From Chloroflexota bacterium (GTDB lineage Bacteria; Chloroflexota; UBA6077; SHYK01): a stretch of DNA of 48,166 nt. Under the pieces are notes generated by a model. The model searched no databases. It was given only the letters and a program-made list of their open reading frames with translations, and had not been told where the DNA came from. The first letter of the stretch is position 1. Each line of letters begins with the position of its first letter. The stretch is from positions 1 to 48,166 of the forward strand of contig WHTR01000011.1 of assembly GCA_009377635.1 (NCBI GenBank). Reading direction: 5' to 3'. The position numbers were made by a program, and so were the translations under genes. This document shows positions 29,332 through 37,950 of this stretch, in pieces.

Positions 29332-29607
29332 GTGGCTCGGCGACAGGCGCTCATCATCGAGGCCCGCGGGGAGCGGTTCCGGTTCTACTACGACCTCGAG
29401 CAGCCTGAGGCCCTGCACATCACGTTGCACCATGGCACCACACCAAGGGAGGCAATCCGAACCTTCTTCGAAGGTGAGACTGGCGCCTGGGACGAAGCCC
29501 ACAGCCGGTTCGAGACGGTGACGGAGACGCGCGGGATCTACTGGACCCGTCACGCGCAGGACCAATCGGTGATGGTCATCACCTGCTTCAAGAGAGGAGA
29601 CGAATAG
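29332..29607 (+). CDS. Small basic protein, candidate toxin of a two-gene module
   Basis: 91 residues from GTG 29332 (MARRQALIIEARGERF); TTG 29314 is an alternative in the same frame. It has an N-terminal FRFYYDLEQPEALHITLHHGTTP, a central FFEGETGAWDEAHSRFETV and a C-terminal VMVITCFKR. I do not recognise a named family. The reasons for calling it toxin-like are its size and the directly following gene for a ribbon-helix-helix-like protein, which starts at the base after its stop. Confidence 0.55.
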   Translation: MARRQALIIEARGERFRFYYDLEQPEALHITLHHGTTPREAIRTFFEGETGAWDEAHSRFETVTETRGIYWTRHAQDQSVMVITCFKRGDE

Positions 29608-29892
29608 ATGGCCAAGCAAAACGATGAACCGATCGACATGCGGATCGTCGCCGACCGCGCCGACGAGGAGCCCGAGGTCTCCGAGCTGGTGACGCGCTTG
29701 GAGGCGGAGGCGGAACGGGAGATTGCCGACGGCACGGTCACGCTGCGGTGGGGACGCGACCAGATCGCCGTGGTCAAGCGTGCCGCGTCCCTCATGGGCA
29801 TTCCGTACCAGACATACCTCAAGCAGGTGGTCTTCAAGCAGGCCCTCGCGGACATCGAGCATGCTGAGGCGGTGTTTGCCCATCGCCATTAG
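29608..29892 (+). CDS. CopG/BrnA-like small DNA-binding protein, candidate antitoxin
   Basis: 94 residues. The acidic N-terminal half (DEEPEVSELVTRLEAEAE) and the C-terminal VTLRWGRDQIAVVKRAASLMGIPYQTYLKQVV resemble antitoxins of the CopG/BrnA type, in which a strand and two helices form a ribbon-helix-helix dimer after a GIPYQT turn. GAGGAG lies upstream of ATG 29608. The spacing of zero bases from the first gene supports a joint toxin-antitoxin function. It would also be expected to repress its own promoter. Confidence 0.65.
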   Translation: MAKQNDEPIDMRIVADRADEEPEVSELVTRLEAEAEREIADGTVTLRWGRDQIAVVKRAASLMGIPYQTYLKQVVFKQALADIEHAEAVFAHRH

Positions 29893-30395
29893 ATCGACAC
29901 CTGCGGGTCTGTCTCCCGAAGAGGCGACCCTTGTTCCAGGACGGTGAGGCCGCGTCTCAGCTGTCGCGGGGTCGGTCCCTCCGGAGTCGGCACATCGGAC
30001 AGCTTGCCCAGCAGGCAGTCAAAAGCCGTGACGCTATCCTCGACGGCCTCACGCTCGTCCTCGGTGAGGGGAATCTCCTGGAGCAGCCGCAGCAGGTTGG
30101 CCTTGCCTTCGAGCGCCTGGGCGCGGCTTGAGCCCTTGGGGACGTAGAAGGCGCACTTCGCGCAGGCCATGCGATGGGGACACTGCTCGAAGAAGTCGTA
30201 CGAGCAATAGCTATGGCCCAGGTCGTACAGCTTCCAGGCCTCACCCCGGGCAGCTGCTCCATCCCGCAAGGCATCCTGGTCCAGGAGCACGGCGATGGTC
30301 CGGACGTTCCGGGTGAAATAGTCAGCGTCCGCATAGGCGCGGCTCAATGTTGTGGGGGTGAGTTTCGCATAGTACTGGGTGGATTCGGGCGAGCG
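29889..30395 (-). pseudogene. Large tyrosine recombinase, C-terminal fragment with Cys-rich tail
   Basis: The minus-strand frame reads SPESTQYYAKLTPTTLSRAYADADYF, which contains the catalytic Tyr region, then a tail with SYCSYDFFEQCPHRMACAKCAFYVPKGSSRAQ, a likely zinc site with four cysteines, and a helical LLRLLQEIPLTEDE segment. Such tails are found on the large recombinase of two- or three-recombinase elements. The frame is closed by TAA upstream of 30395, so all N-terminal catalytic boxes are missing. It is convergent with the antitoxin-like gene. Confidence 0.7.
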
Positions 30396-30488
30396 GTGTT
30401 AAATATGTGGGTGATACGGGACCGTTCCCTGAGGGGGAGTCCCGGCCGCGCCGGCGTCCGGCGCTGCACATTCCACAAGGAGTCTTCC

Positions 30489-31535
30489 ATGCGTTGGACC
30501 CCATGTTTCAGCCGCACCCTCCACCGGGACGGGGAGCTGGTCGCCGTCGCCCTCGGTCATCCACTCGTCGACGACTACCTCGGCTTTGTCGCCACTCGGG
30601 CCCGCCCCAACACCCTGCTCGCCGTCGCCTTCGACCTCAAGGTCTTCTTCAGCATTGTCGAGAAGGACCCCGACCAGGTCACCAGGGCAGACGTCTTCGC
30701 CTTCCTCAAGGCTCAGCGCTCCTCGAATGAGGGAGCCAAGATCGTGCGTATCGAGGACGGAGAGACGGGACTCTCGGCGCGCACGATCGCGCGCCGGTTG
30801 AGCAGCGTCTCGGGGCTGTTTGCCTATCTGCTGACGCGTGGTGACACAGCCCTCAAGGCCAACCCCGTACCTCACGGGCTCGCCAACCGTCGTCCGGGAC
30901 GACGCCGTGGGGTCCCACTCATCCGCACGCCTCGCATGCTGCCTCGGGTGCTGGCCCCATCCGAGGTGGACCTCCTGATGAGAGCGCTGCGCACACATCG
31001 GGACCGGGCCATGATCGAATCCATGTTGCTCGGCGGCTTGCGCCGCTGCGAGGTGCTGGGCCTGCGCCTGGGCGACGTCAACGCTGGCGAGCGGCGCCTC
31101 TTCATCGCCCATGGGAAGGGAGGCCGCCAGCGCATCGTGCCGGTCTCGGCTCGCTTCTTCACCACCCTGGGCCGCTACTTGGGCGAGGAGCGGCCTCGGA
31201 CTTCCGCCAGCGACCAGATCTTCGTGGTGTTGAAGGGCCCGAGCCGGGGTCGCCCCTTGTCGTCCGATGGACTGGACGAGATCCTCGATGGCGCCCGACG
31301 CCGAGCGGGACTGGCGCACGCCAGCTGCCATGAGCTTCGCCACACCTGCCTCACTCGACTGCGGGAGGCAGGCATGGCCCTTGAGGCGATCCAGGCCCAG
31401 GCAGGCCACGCCTCGATCGAGTCCACCCGCATCTACCTGCACCTGGCCAACGACTGGTTGGAGCACGAGTACCTGCGCGCCGCGGAGGCCATCGAGGCGC
31501 AGACCGTCGCGACAGCCGAGGCGGTGTCGTCGTGA
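30489..31535 (+). CDS. Tyrosine recombinase, first of a tandem pair
   Basis: 348 residues. The catalytic residues are visible: R185 (GGLRRCEVLGL), K210 (HGKGGRQR), H281-x-x-R284 (CHELRHT), H307 (AGHASIEST) and Y316 (RIYLHL). ATG 30489 has AAGGAG seven bases upstream. It overlaps the next recombinase by four bases (GTGA), as in Tn554-like and RIT (recombinase-in-trio) elements, where two or three different tyrosine recombinases act together. It appears intact. Confidence 0.9.
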   Translation: MRWTPCFSRTLHRDGELVAVALGHPLVDDYLGFVATRARPNTLLAVAFDLKVFFSIVEKDPDQVTRADVFAFLKAQRSSNEGAKIVRIEDGETGLSARTIARRLSSVSGLFAYLLTRGDTALKANPVPHGLANRRPGRRRGVPLIRTPRMLPRVLAPSEVDLLMRALRTHRDRAMIESMLLGGLRRCEVLGLRLGDVNAGERRLFIAHGKGGRQRIVPVSARFFTTLGRYLGEERPRTSASDQIFVVLKGPSRGRPLSSDGLDEILDGARRRAGLAHASCHELRHTCLTRLREAGMALEAIQAQAGHASIESTRIYLHLANDWLEHEYLRAAEAIEAQTVATAEAVSS

Positions 31536-32226
31536 GCGGCTCGCGGTGTCAGCGCCTCGACGTTGAATCTTTGGTCGACGCCTATCGAGCCGACCTCGTG
31601 GCCGCCGGCCAGTTCGCCGAGCACCCGGTGACCTCGGTGGCCCGCACCTTCCTCGCTCGGGTGGGCCTGGATGGCTGGGCCCGGCTGCCACTGGCGGACC
31701 AGTGCGCGCTGCCCACCAAGGTGCGCCGCGTCGTCAGCTGGCTGATTGTCACCGGACGGCTGCGCCCAAGTGCTGACTACCTGGTGGCGTGCCGGCCCTA
31801 TCTGGGTGAGGTCGCCGCCCACCACCACAGGGCGCTCCACGAGCGTTTCACCACTGTCTCGGCTGAGCTCGGGTTCGCACCCTTCGTCACGCGGCTGCAG
31901 TGGTCGGCGACGGTGAAGGCGGCGGCGCTGGCCGGGCTGGCGCCCGATCAGCTGACCAAGGAGGCCCTCGAGAACGGGCGAGTGGCGCTCACCGCCGCCC
32001 TCTCTCGTCACCGACCCGGGAGTCACGGCGTCATGGCTTTGAGCGGCGCCCTCTTCGGCGCTGAGACCACGCTCTACCACCTGGGCGTGCTCGACGCCTC
32101 GGCACAGAGGCGCCCCGGCGACCGGTCCGCTACTCGAGCCGCTGCGTGGGCGGCGGTGCCCGATCGCCTGGCGGCCACGCTGTGCGGGTACATCGAGCAG
32201 GTGCGCCTGCCGCTGCGGCCCGCCAC
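31532..32226 (+). pseudogene. Second tyrosine recombinase, interrupted by IS21-family element
   Basis: About 232 residues from GTG 31532 (MSGSRCQRLDVESLVDAYR) encode the long N-terminal region typical of the large recombinase of such pairs, ending at EQVRLPLRPATVYH. The reading frame then enters the left end of the IS21 element and stops at 32395. All catalytic residues would lie beyond the insertion. No continuation is seen right of the element, but an inverted C-terminal fragment of the same protein type lies at 29889-30395. Confidence 0.78.
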
Positions 32227-32246
32227 TGTGTATCACGGGCGAAAAC

Positions 32247-32361
32247 GAACAGTGATTTCGGAGGAAGCCGAACAGCTATTTCGGTCCAAGCCGAACAGTG
32301 ATTTCGGAGGAAGCCGAACGGTCATTTCGGTCCAAGCCGAACACCCGTTTCGGATGAAGCC
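32247..32361 (+). repeat. Five 23-bp tandem repeats at the left end of the IS21 element
   Basis: Units begin GAAC and contain TTTCGG and AAGCC, with a strict 23-base period from 32247 to 32361. Units one and three are identical, and units two and four share TTTCGGTCCAAGCC, so there is also a 46-base super-period. These are likely IstA binding sites. Confidence 0.85.
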
Positions 32362-32485
32362 GAACAGCATGGGCGGCTGCGGCGGCAGCATCTAGGACAG
32401 TCGGTCCAGTCGGTGACGCCATGGAGGTCCAGGCGGCACGTAGCCTCCTCGTTGGAAGCTGCCACTTTCAGCGAGGGAGGGCTCC

Positions 32486-34048
32486 GTGCCGCAGAAGAGA
32501 TTATCCATGCGTCAGATCACGGAGGTGCTGCGCCTGGCCGCGCAGGGCCTCACCTACCGCCAGATCGGCCAGAGCGTCGGCATCAGCGCATCCACCGTCC
32601 AGGGCTACCTCGACCGAGCGCGACGGGCCGGTGTCCGCTGGCCGCTGCCCGAGGATATGGACGGGGCCGGCCTCGAAGCGCGGCTGTTCAAACGCAGTGA
32701 CGAGGACACGCGGTCGGGTCGGCCCGAGCCGAATTGGCTCGCGGTGCACCGCGAACGCAAGCAGGGCAAGCACGTCACGCTCCAGCTGCCCCATCTCGAA
32801 TACAAGGCAGTCCACCCCGACGGCTGGGGCTATACCCAGTTCTGTGCCCACTACCACCGCTGGCTGGGCCGCCAGCACGTGGTCATGCGCCTGGAGTACG
32901 CCGCGGGCGAGCGGATGTTCGTGGACTTCTGCGGCGACACGATGCCAATCACCGACCCGGACACGGGGGAGATCGCGCAAGCGCAGGTGTTCGTCTCGGT
33001 GCTGGGCGCCAGTGGCTACCTATACGGAGAAGCCACCGCCGGTCAGGACCTCGTCTCCTGGCTGAACGCCCACGCGAACGCCCTGGAGTTCTATCGGGGC
33101 TCGCCCCGCGTGGTCGTCCCCGATAACCTGAAGGCCGGGGTGACCAAAGCGTGCTGGTACGACCCGGAGCTGAACCCGAGCTACCTGGAGCTGGCCCGCC
33201 ACTACGCGATGGCCGTGCTGCCGACCCGGCCCTATCACCCGCGCGACAAGGCCGCGGTCGAGGCCGCCGTTCAGGTTGCCGAGCGCTGGGTGCTGGCACC
33301 GCTCCGCAAGTGGCAGTTCTTCTCGCTGGGCGAGCTGAATGCCGCGATCACCGAGCAGGTCGCCTTCGTCAATGACCGGCCCTTCCGGGGCCAGAAGACC
33401 TCACGCCGGCAGCTGTTCGAGGAGCTCGAACGCGCGGCGCTCCAGCCATTGCCCCCCACACGCTACGAGCTCGCCACGTGGAAGCCGGCGAAGGTGAACA
33501 TCGACTGCCACGTTGAGTGCGCCGAGCACTACTACTCGGTGCCATATCAGCTGGCGCGCGAGGCGGTCGACGTGCGCGCGACGGCCCGGGTGGTCGAGAT
33601 CTTCCATCGCGGCCGGCGGGTGGCCAGCCACCTCCGCGCCTACGGCCGACGTCGGTTCATCACGAACCCGGACCACATGCCCGCCGCGCACCGTGCCCAT
33701 CTGGAGTGGACGCCGTCGCGGCTGGTGGTGTGGGGGAGGAGCGTCGGGCCAGCGGTGGCTGAGCTCATCGAGACGATCCTGAGCACCCGTCCGCATCCGG
33801 AACACGGCTATCGCGCCTGCCTGGGGCTGATGCGGCTGGTCAAGCACTACGGCCGCGAACGCGTGCAGGCCGCGTGTGAGCGGGCACTGGCGACGGGCGG
33901 CGTCTCGTATCGCAGTGTGGACACCATCTTAAAGAACGGCCTCGACCGCGTCCCGGTCGGCGGCGAGGGACCCGTGCCGGGAGCACCCATCCAGCACGCC
34001 AATCTGCGCGGACCGGCTTACTACCAGCAGACCTTGGAGGAGGCGTGA
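32486..34048 (+). CDS. istA: IS21-family transposase IstA
   Basis: 520 residues. The N-terminal helix-turn-helix (GLTYRQIGQSVGISASTVQGYL) is followed by the DDE catalytic core with D147 (VDFCGD), D213 (VPDNLK) and E259 (KAAVEAAV), and a C-terminal beta-barrel region. It cuts and joins the element ends as a multimer together with IstB. GTG 32486 with GAGGGAGG upstream is the start. No damage seen. Confidence 0.95.
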   Translation: MPQKRLSMRQITEVLRLAAQGLTYRQIGQSVGISASTVQGYLDRARRAGVRWPLPEDMDGAGLEARLFKRSDEDTRSGRPEPNWLAVHRERKQGKHVTLQLPHLEYKAVHPDGWGYTQFCAHYHRWLGRQHVVMRLEYAAGERMFVDFCGDTMPITDPDTGEIAQAQVFVSVLGASGYLYGEATAGQDLVSWLNAHANALEFYRGSPRVVVPDNLKAGVTKACWYDPELNPSYLELARHYAMAVLPTRPYHPRDKAAVEAAVQVAERWVLAPLRKWQFFSLGELNAAITEQVAFVNDRPFRGQKTSRRQLFEELERAALQPLPPTRYELATWKPAKVNIDCHVECAEHYYSVPYQLAREAVDVRATARVVEIFHRGRRVASHLRAYGRRRFITNPDHMPAAHRAHLEWTPSRLVVWGRSVGPAVAELIETILSTRPHPEHGYRACLGLMRLVKHYGRERVQAACERALATGGVSYRSVDTILKNGLDRVPVGGEGPVPGAPIQHANLRGPAYYQQTLEEA

Positions 34049-34051
34049 GCC

Positions 34052-34807
34052 ATGTTGATCCACCAGACCCTGGAGAAGCTCGAGGCCTTGGGGCTCTTGG
34101 GCATGGCCCTCGGGCTGCGCGAGCAACTCGAAGGGAGCTCCTATCTCGGCCTGAGTTTTGACGAGCGCCTCGGGTTGCTTGTCGATCGCGAAGCCGACGC
34201 CCGGGAGGGTCGCCGGCTGGCCCTACGCCTGAAGGCGGCCAAGCTGCGTCAGGAGGCCACCGTGGAGGACATCGACTTCCGCACCCCCCGGGGGCTCGAC
34301 AAAGCGGTCATCCTGAACCTGGCTCAGGCGGGCTGGGTGGCAGCCCATCACAACCTGCTCGTGACCGGGCCAACCGGCGCCGGGAAGTCCTTCGTCGCGT
34401 GTGCCTTGACTCACGCGGCCATCCGCCGTGGCCACACGGCGCTGTACGTCCGCACGCCCCGCCTGTTCGCCGACCTCGCGCTCGGCCGCGGCGACGGGCG
34501 GTACGCGCGCCGCTTGGCGTACGTGGCCAAGATCGCCGTGCTGGTGCTCGATGATTTCCTGCTCACCCCGCCCAGCGTGAACGAGGCCAAGGACTTACTC
34601 GAGGTCATCGACGATCGCAGCCAGGTGCGCTCCACGGTCATAGTGAGCCAACTGCCCGTCGAGAACTGGCATGCGGCGCTGGCCGCCGGTGATCCGACCC
34701 TGGCCGATGCCATCCTGGATCGTTTGGTCCATAATGCCCACCGGCTGGCCCTCACGGGCAGCTCGATGCGCCGCCGCCAGCCAGAGGAGGCGCCCATCGC
34801 GCCGTGA
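34052..34807 (+). CDS. istB: IS21-family helper ATPase IstB
   Basis: 251-residue AAA+ ATPase related to DnaC that assembles on target DNA and recruits IstA. Walker A is G106-PTGAGKS with K112, Walker B is VLVLDD (D167, D168). The N-terminal LEALGLLGMALGLREQLE and SFDERLGLLVDRE are typical. It starts three bases after the istA stop. Confidence 0.95.
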   Translation: MLIHQTLEKLEALGLLGMALGLREQLEGSSYLGLSFDERLGLLVDREADAREGRRLALRLKAAKLRQEATVEDIDFRTPRGLDKAVILNLAQAGWVAAHHNLLVTGPTGAGKSFVACALTHAAIRRGHTALYVRTPRLFADLALGRGDGRYARRLAYVAKIAVLVLDDFLLTPPSVNEAKDLLEVIDDRSQVRSTVIVSQLPVENWHAALAAGDPTLADAILDRLVHNAHRLALTGSSMRRRQPEEAPIAP

Positions 34808-34820
34808 TCGCCGCCCCGCC

Positions 34821-34853
34821 CGGAGACGAGCGCGCCCGACGAGCTCGTCTCCG
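34821..34853 (+). repeat. Hairpin after istB, with a third arm copy
   Basis: CGGAGACGAGC at 34821-34831 pairs with 34843-34853 across an 11-base loop. A third direct copy of the arm is at 34901-34911, so alternative pairing is possible. No T-run follows. Confidence 0.5.
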
Positions 34854-34955
34854 GCGACCAGCCTACCGTCACACGAGGAGGTGACGGCCCAACACGCAAA
34901 CGGAGACGAGCCGACAGAGAGAGCCTCCACTGGCGTCGCTGGCTGCGATCCGTTC

Positions 34956-35023
34956 GGCATGGCCGAAATCACTGTTCGGCATCAACCGAAACGGCCGTTC
35001 GGCATCAGCCGAAACGGCTGTTC
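34956..35023 (-). repeat. Three 22-23-bp repeats at the right end of the IS21 element
   Basis: Read on the minus strand, units at 35001-35023, 34978-35000 and 34956-34977 begin GAAC, contain TTTCGG and end ATGCC. They are the inverted counterparts of the left-end array. Confidence 0.8.
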
Positions 35024-35065
35024 GCCTTCGCCGAAATACGCAGTCGCCAAACTGGGGACTTTTCA

Positions 35066-35583
35066 GTGACGCTTGACAATCCAAGCCTGCTGGAGCAGCT
35101 GCGAGCCGAACTACCACAACACTGCATGATTTAGGAGGGCATTCTCTTGGCACCGTTAAGAGCCACCTCGGGAACGCCATCGCCTGGGAGGCAGTGAAGC
35201 ACAACCACACCGCCTACGTTCGTTCGGCGCATCGGCTGCTGGCCGACCTCCAGACCGCCCGGGCGAACGGGACCTTCACCCGCCGCTTCGCCCGACTGTG
35301 CTCAGTGGAGCTGCTGGCAATCGATGATTTCGGCCTGCGGCCGCTTGCTGCGCAAGGAGCGGAGGACCTCTACGAGCTCATCCGCGAACGGTACGAGCGG
35401 AAGTCCTTGATCATCACCAGCAACCGGGCGTTCCAGGAGTGGCCCGACGCCTTTGGCGAGCCACTCCTGGCGAGCGCCGCCCTGGACCGGCTCACCCACC
35501 ATTGCCACACCCTGGTCATCACCGGCCAGAGCTACCGCCAGCGCGGCCGAGCCGACGCGGCCGGGAAAGGAGGGCCATCGTGA
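35066..35583 (+). pseudogene. Deleted and frameshifted istB
   Basis: GTG 35066 starts an IstB-like N-terminus (MTLDNPSLLEQLRAEL) that stops at TAG 35134. In another frame the ATPase domain resumes with LGTVKSHLGNA at the Walker A position, where the second Gly of GxGKS is Val, and continues through LLAIDDFGLRPL (Walker B), EDLYELIRERYERKSLIITSN and EPLLASAALDRLTHH to the normal end. About 90 codons between the two parts are missing. ATP binding is unlikely. Confidence 0.78.
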
Positions 35584-35933
35584 CCCACTCCCCCGTGCGT
35601 AACGTTGGCGTAACGACCCCGTGCCCGGTGTGCAGGGCGCCCTTCACGCCCGTGGGACGCCAGCGGGTCTGTTCCGCGGCCTGTCGCCAGGCCGCCTGGC
35701 GGAGCCGCCACGGGGTGCCACTAGCCAGCATTCCCCCACGAGCCTCTCGGGCGGCCACCATCTATGAGTGTCCCTCCTGCGAGACCCGGTATCTCGGCGA
35801 GCAACGCTGCCCGGAGTGCGCGATCTTCTGTCGGAAGCTGGGCCCGGGCGCACCCTGTCCTCATTGCGACGAGCCCGTCCTCCTGGCGGACCTGGTGCTC
35901 GGAATGGAAGGAGGTGAGGCCGCGCGTCCCTGA
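35580..35933 (+). CDS. Zinc-ribbon protein coupled to istB remnant
   Basis: 117 residues with 13 cysteines in CxxC-type pairs: PCPVCRAPF, RQRVCSAACRQAAWR, YECPSCETRYLGEQRCPECAIFC and PCPHCDEP. It probably binds three or more zinc ions and nucleic acid. GTG 35580 overlaps the istB-remnant stop by four bases (GTGA) and has AGGAGG upstream, so it seems to be a third gene of this IS21 subtype. It looks intact although istB in front is broken. Function unknown. Confidence 0.75.
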   Translation: MTHSPVRNVGVTTPCPVCRAPFTPVGRQRVCSAACRQAAWRSRHGVPLASIPPRASRAATIYECPSCETRYLGEQRCPECAIFCRKLGPGAPCPHCDEPVLLADLVLGMEGGEAARP

Positions 35934-36090
35934 CGTCGTGGGGACTTTCGGTGTCGTCACCCTGGGGACTTTCCGCGACGTTCGAAACGGCTCTAAACTC
36001 GATTTCGTAGCTGCCCCAAACTCATTTTCCGGAGGGCTTCACTCTGATTTCGTGGCACATACCAAGGCGGCTATGGCTGGCTCAAATCGG
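35934..36090 (+). other. Non-coding right end of the second IS21-type element
   Basis: Two direct copies of GGGGACTTT with about 27 bases between their starts, followed by degenerate CTCGATTTCGT, CTCATTTTCCGG and CTCTGATTTCGTGG repeats. These resemble the multiple inner repeats of IS21 ends. It ends at the ISL3 insertion point. Confidence 0.5.
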
Positions 36091-37950
36091 GGATCTCCCG
36101 CACTTTGTGTGACGGGGGTGTAGGTTGGCAGGAGCACGCTCGGGACTGCGCTGTTAGGCGACGACGCGGCGACGAAGTAGATCGGGCCTCGTGCGCCCGT
36201 AGCCTTGGCGCTTGATCAGCTTGAGCCGATGAACGTGTCCCTCGACCGTACCGTTCGACCACGGTGTGGTGAGGGCCGCGTTCACGGCCAGCCGGTCCAT
36301 GCGAATCCCGTGCGCCAGGATCAGAAACGGCGCGATGCCGCTCTGCTCGGCGTCGATGAGCCACTGATCAAGTGCCGCGACGTTTCGGTCGTGGACGAGC
36401 TGGCGAAAGTGTTGGACGAGGCTGTGGCCCAGCGCCAGGTGGGCGTCCTGCTGGAGGACCTGTTGGAGCGCGGTGCGCTCGTCCTCTTTCAGCGACTCCG
36501 GTGGGCGCAGGCACAGCCAGCGGACGCTGAGCTGGCGCGGGGGTTCGCGCTCCCTCTTGCGATCACGAGGCGGTGGCCGTGGCGGTCGGGAGGGACGGAG
36601 CGCCTGTTCGAGGAGCGAATAGCTCCCCGTATAGCCACGGGCGGCGAGCTCGCGATAGAGCTGACGCACATTCGTGCAACCCGCCTGCCAGCGCTCTTCG
36701 AGATGGCTCACGTAGGGGTGCAGCTTGGGCGAGGTCAAGCCCCCGGGGCGAGGAGGTCGGGGCACCGGTTCCAAGCTGGGTCTCGGCCGGTCGAGGAGCC
36801 GACGGACCGTCATGCGCGCGATGTGCATCTCCCGGGCGATCTGCCGGAGTCCTTGCCCACGAGCCCGTCGGTCATGGACCTCTTCCCACCGGGCGATCCG
36901 GGCGCCGGCGCGATCGAGCTGCCGCCGTCTCGCTGCGCTCAGTGACGTGAGCGAGGGGGACGCTTCAGCAATGGAGACAGCCGTCGATTCCCCGGATGGC
37001 GGGATCGGCGGCGGGTCTGGTTCCGGGACAGAGACGACCCGGCGCGGCCGGCTACGCAGAAGCTCCTCCAGCGCCTGCGTCGCGTTCTGAATCAGATGGA
37101 AGCGGTCTGCCACCTGCATGGCGTTCGGCGCGCCGGCTCTGGCCCCTTCGGCATACGCACCAGCACGGTCCCGGACGATGATCTCGACACCGGGGTGGTC
37201 GCGTAACCAGGCGGCCAGCGTGTCTGCCGTGCGATCGGTGAGCAGGTCGATGGGCGCATGGGTTTCCATGTCCACCAGAATGGTCCCGTAGCGGTGGCGA
37301 CGGCGGAAGGCGAAGTCATCAACTCCGAGCACCCGCGGCGCTGACGTACAGGCCGCGGCGGAGCGTCGGAGGATCCGCACCAGGGTGTCCGCGCTGACCG
37401 GCAGGCCCGCGGACCTCGCCACTCGGGCGCCGGCTTCTCCGCCGACGTGTTCCGCGAGCGTGGTCAGGAAGGTGGTGGCCGCCAGCGTGCGCCGGCCATG
37501 TGGAGGCACCAGCGAGTCGAATCGCTCCGCGAACGTCTGTCGATCGCACTGGGCGTTGGTGCAGCGGAATCGCCTGACCGCAAGCAGGATGCGCACGGTC
37601 TGGCCACGCCAGGGGAGGTCCAGGGGTCGACGGGTGTACCAGCCATGGACGCGATCGCTCCAGGTGCCACACGCAGGACACTGGGCATGCCCGGTGCCCG
37701 CTTCCGCTTCCAAGACGACCTGCTGATCGACGAGGCGGATACAGTGAATACCGATTGGGACACCGACATCGCCCATCGGGGTCACCTCGCTTCCCACAGG
37801 AGGCCACGATGGGTGATGATGTCATCCGGTCATCCGGAGTTTCGAGCTGCTCCGTACGGCGTTGCGGATTCGGAGCCGACGCGTCGGCCCACCCCCAACC
37901 GTCCCCGCGTGCGAGTGCTGTCATGCTGTCACACAAAGTGCGGGAGATCC
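36091..37950 (-). mobile_element. ISL3-family insertion sequence, complete
   Basis: 1860 bp, bounded by perfect 23-bp inverted repeats (36091-36113 and 37928-37950, starting GGATCTCCCGCACTTTG). AAATCGG occurs directly outside both ends, and CAAATCGG (36083-36090 and 37950-37957) is repeated if the last base is shared; ISL3 elements usually duplicate 8 bp. The perfect ends suggest a recent insertion. Removing it joins CTCAAATCGG with CCGGCTATTGACAC of the underlying IS21-type end. Confidence 0.93.
36154..37776 (-). CDS. ISL3-family transposase
   Basis: 540 residues. The N-terminal zinc finger (CPACGTWSDRVHG and RRFRCTNAQCDRQTF) is followed by the DDE core with D153/D154 (GVDDFAFRR), D203 (VRDRAGAYA) and E512 (NGTVEGHVHRLK), and the typical ending IKRQGYGRTRPDLLRRR. 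A region with a helix-turn-helix (GLRQIAREMHIARMTVRRLL) lies between D203 and E512. ATG 37776 has GAGGTGA six bases upstream. Intact. Confidence 0.94.
   Translation of the reverse strand: MGDVGVPIGIHCIRLVDQQVVLEAEAGTGHAQCPACGTWSDRVHGWYTRRPLDLPWRGQTVRILLAVRRFRCTNAQCDRQTFAERFDSLVPPHGRRTLAATTFLTTLAEHVGGEAGARVARSAGLPVSADTLVRILRRSAAACTSAPRVLGVDDFAFRRRHRYGTILVDMETHAPIDLLTDRTADTLAAWLRDHPGVEIIVRDRAGAYAEGARAGAPNAMQVADRFHLIQNATQALEELLRSRPRRVVSVPEPDPPPIPPSGESTAVSIAEASPSLTSLSAARRRQLDRAGARIARWEEVHDRRARGQGLRQIAREMHIARMTVRRLLDRPRPSLEPVPRPPRPGGLTSPKLHPYVSHLEERWQAGCTNVRQLYRELAARGYTGSYSLLEQALRPSRPPRPPPRDRKREREPPRQLSVRWLCLRPPESLKEDERTALQQVLQQDAHLALGHSLVQHFRQLVHDRNVAALDQWLIDAEQSGIAPFLILAHGIRMDRLAVNAALTTPWSNGTVEGHVHRLKLIKRQGYGRTRPDLLRRRVVA

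Larger units (their letters stand above)
32227..35042 (+). mobile_element. IS21-family insertion sequence, complete
   Basis: About 2.8 kb with istA and istB in tandem. The ends match each other in inverted orientation (TGTGTATCAC-GGGCGAA at the left, the complement of TGCGTATTTC-GGCGAA at the right), and both carry multiple inner repeats of 22-23 bases, as IS21 elements do for binding IstA. The exact ends are estimated from this match. I could not find a clear target duplication. Insertion broke the second tyrosine recombinase. Confidence 0.85.

Noticed and set aside
32247-32361. Regular repeats that look like a CRISPR array
   Set aside because: The 23-base units are contiguous with no spacers, and matching inverted units lie at the other end of the IS21 element. 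They are transposon end repeats.
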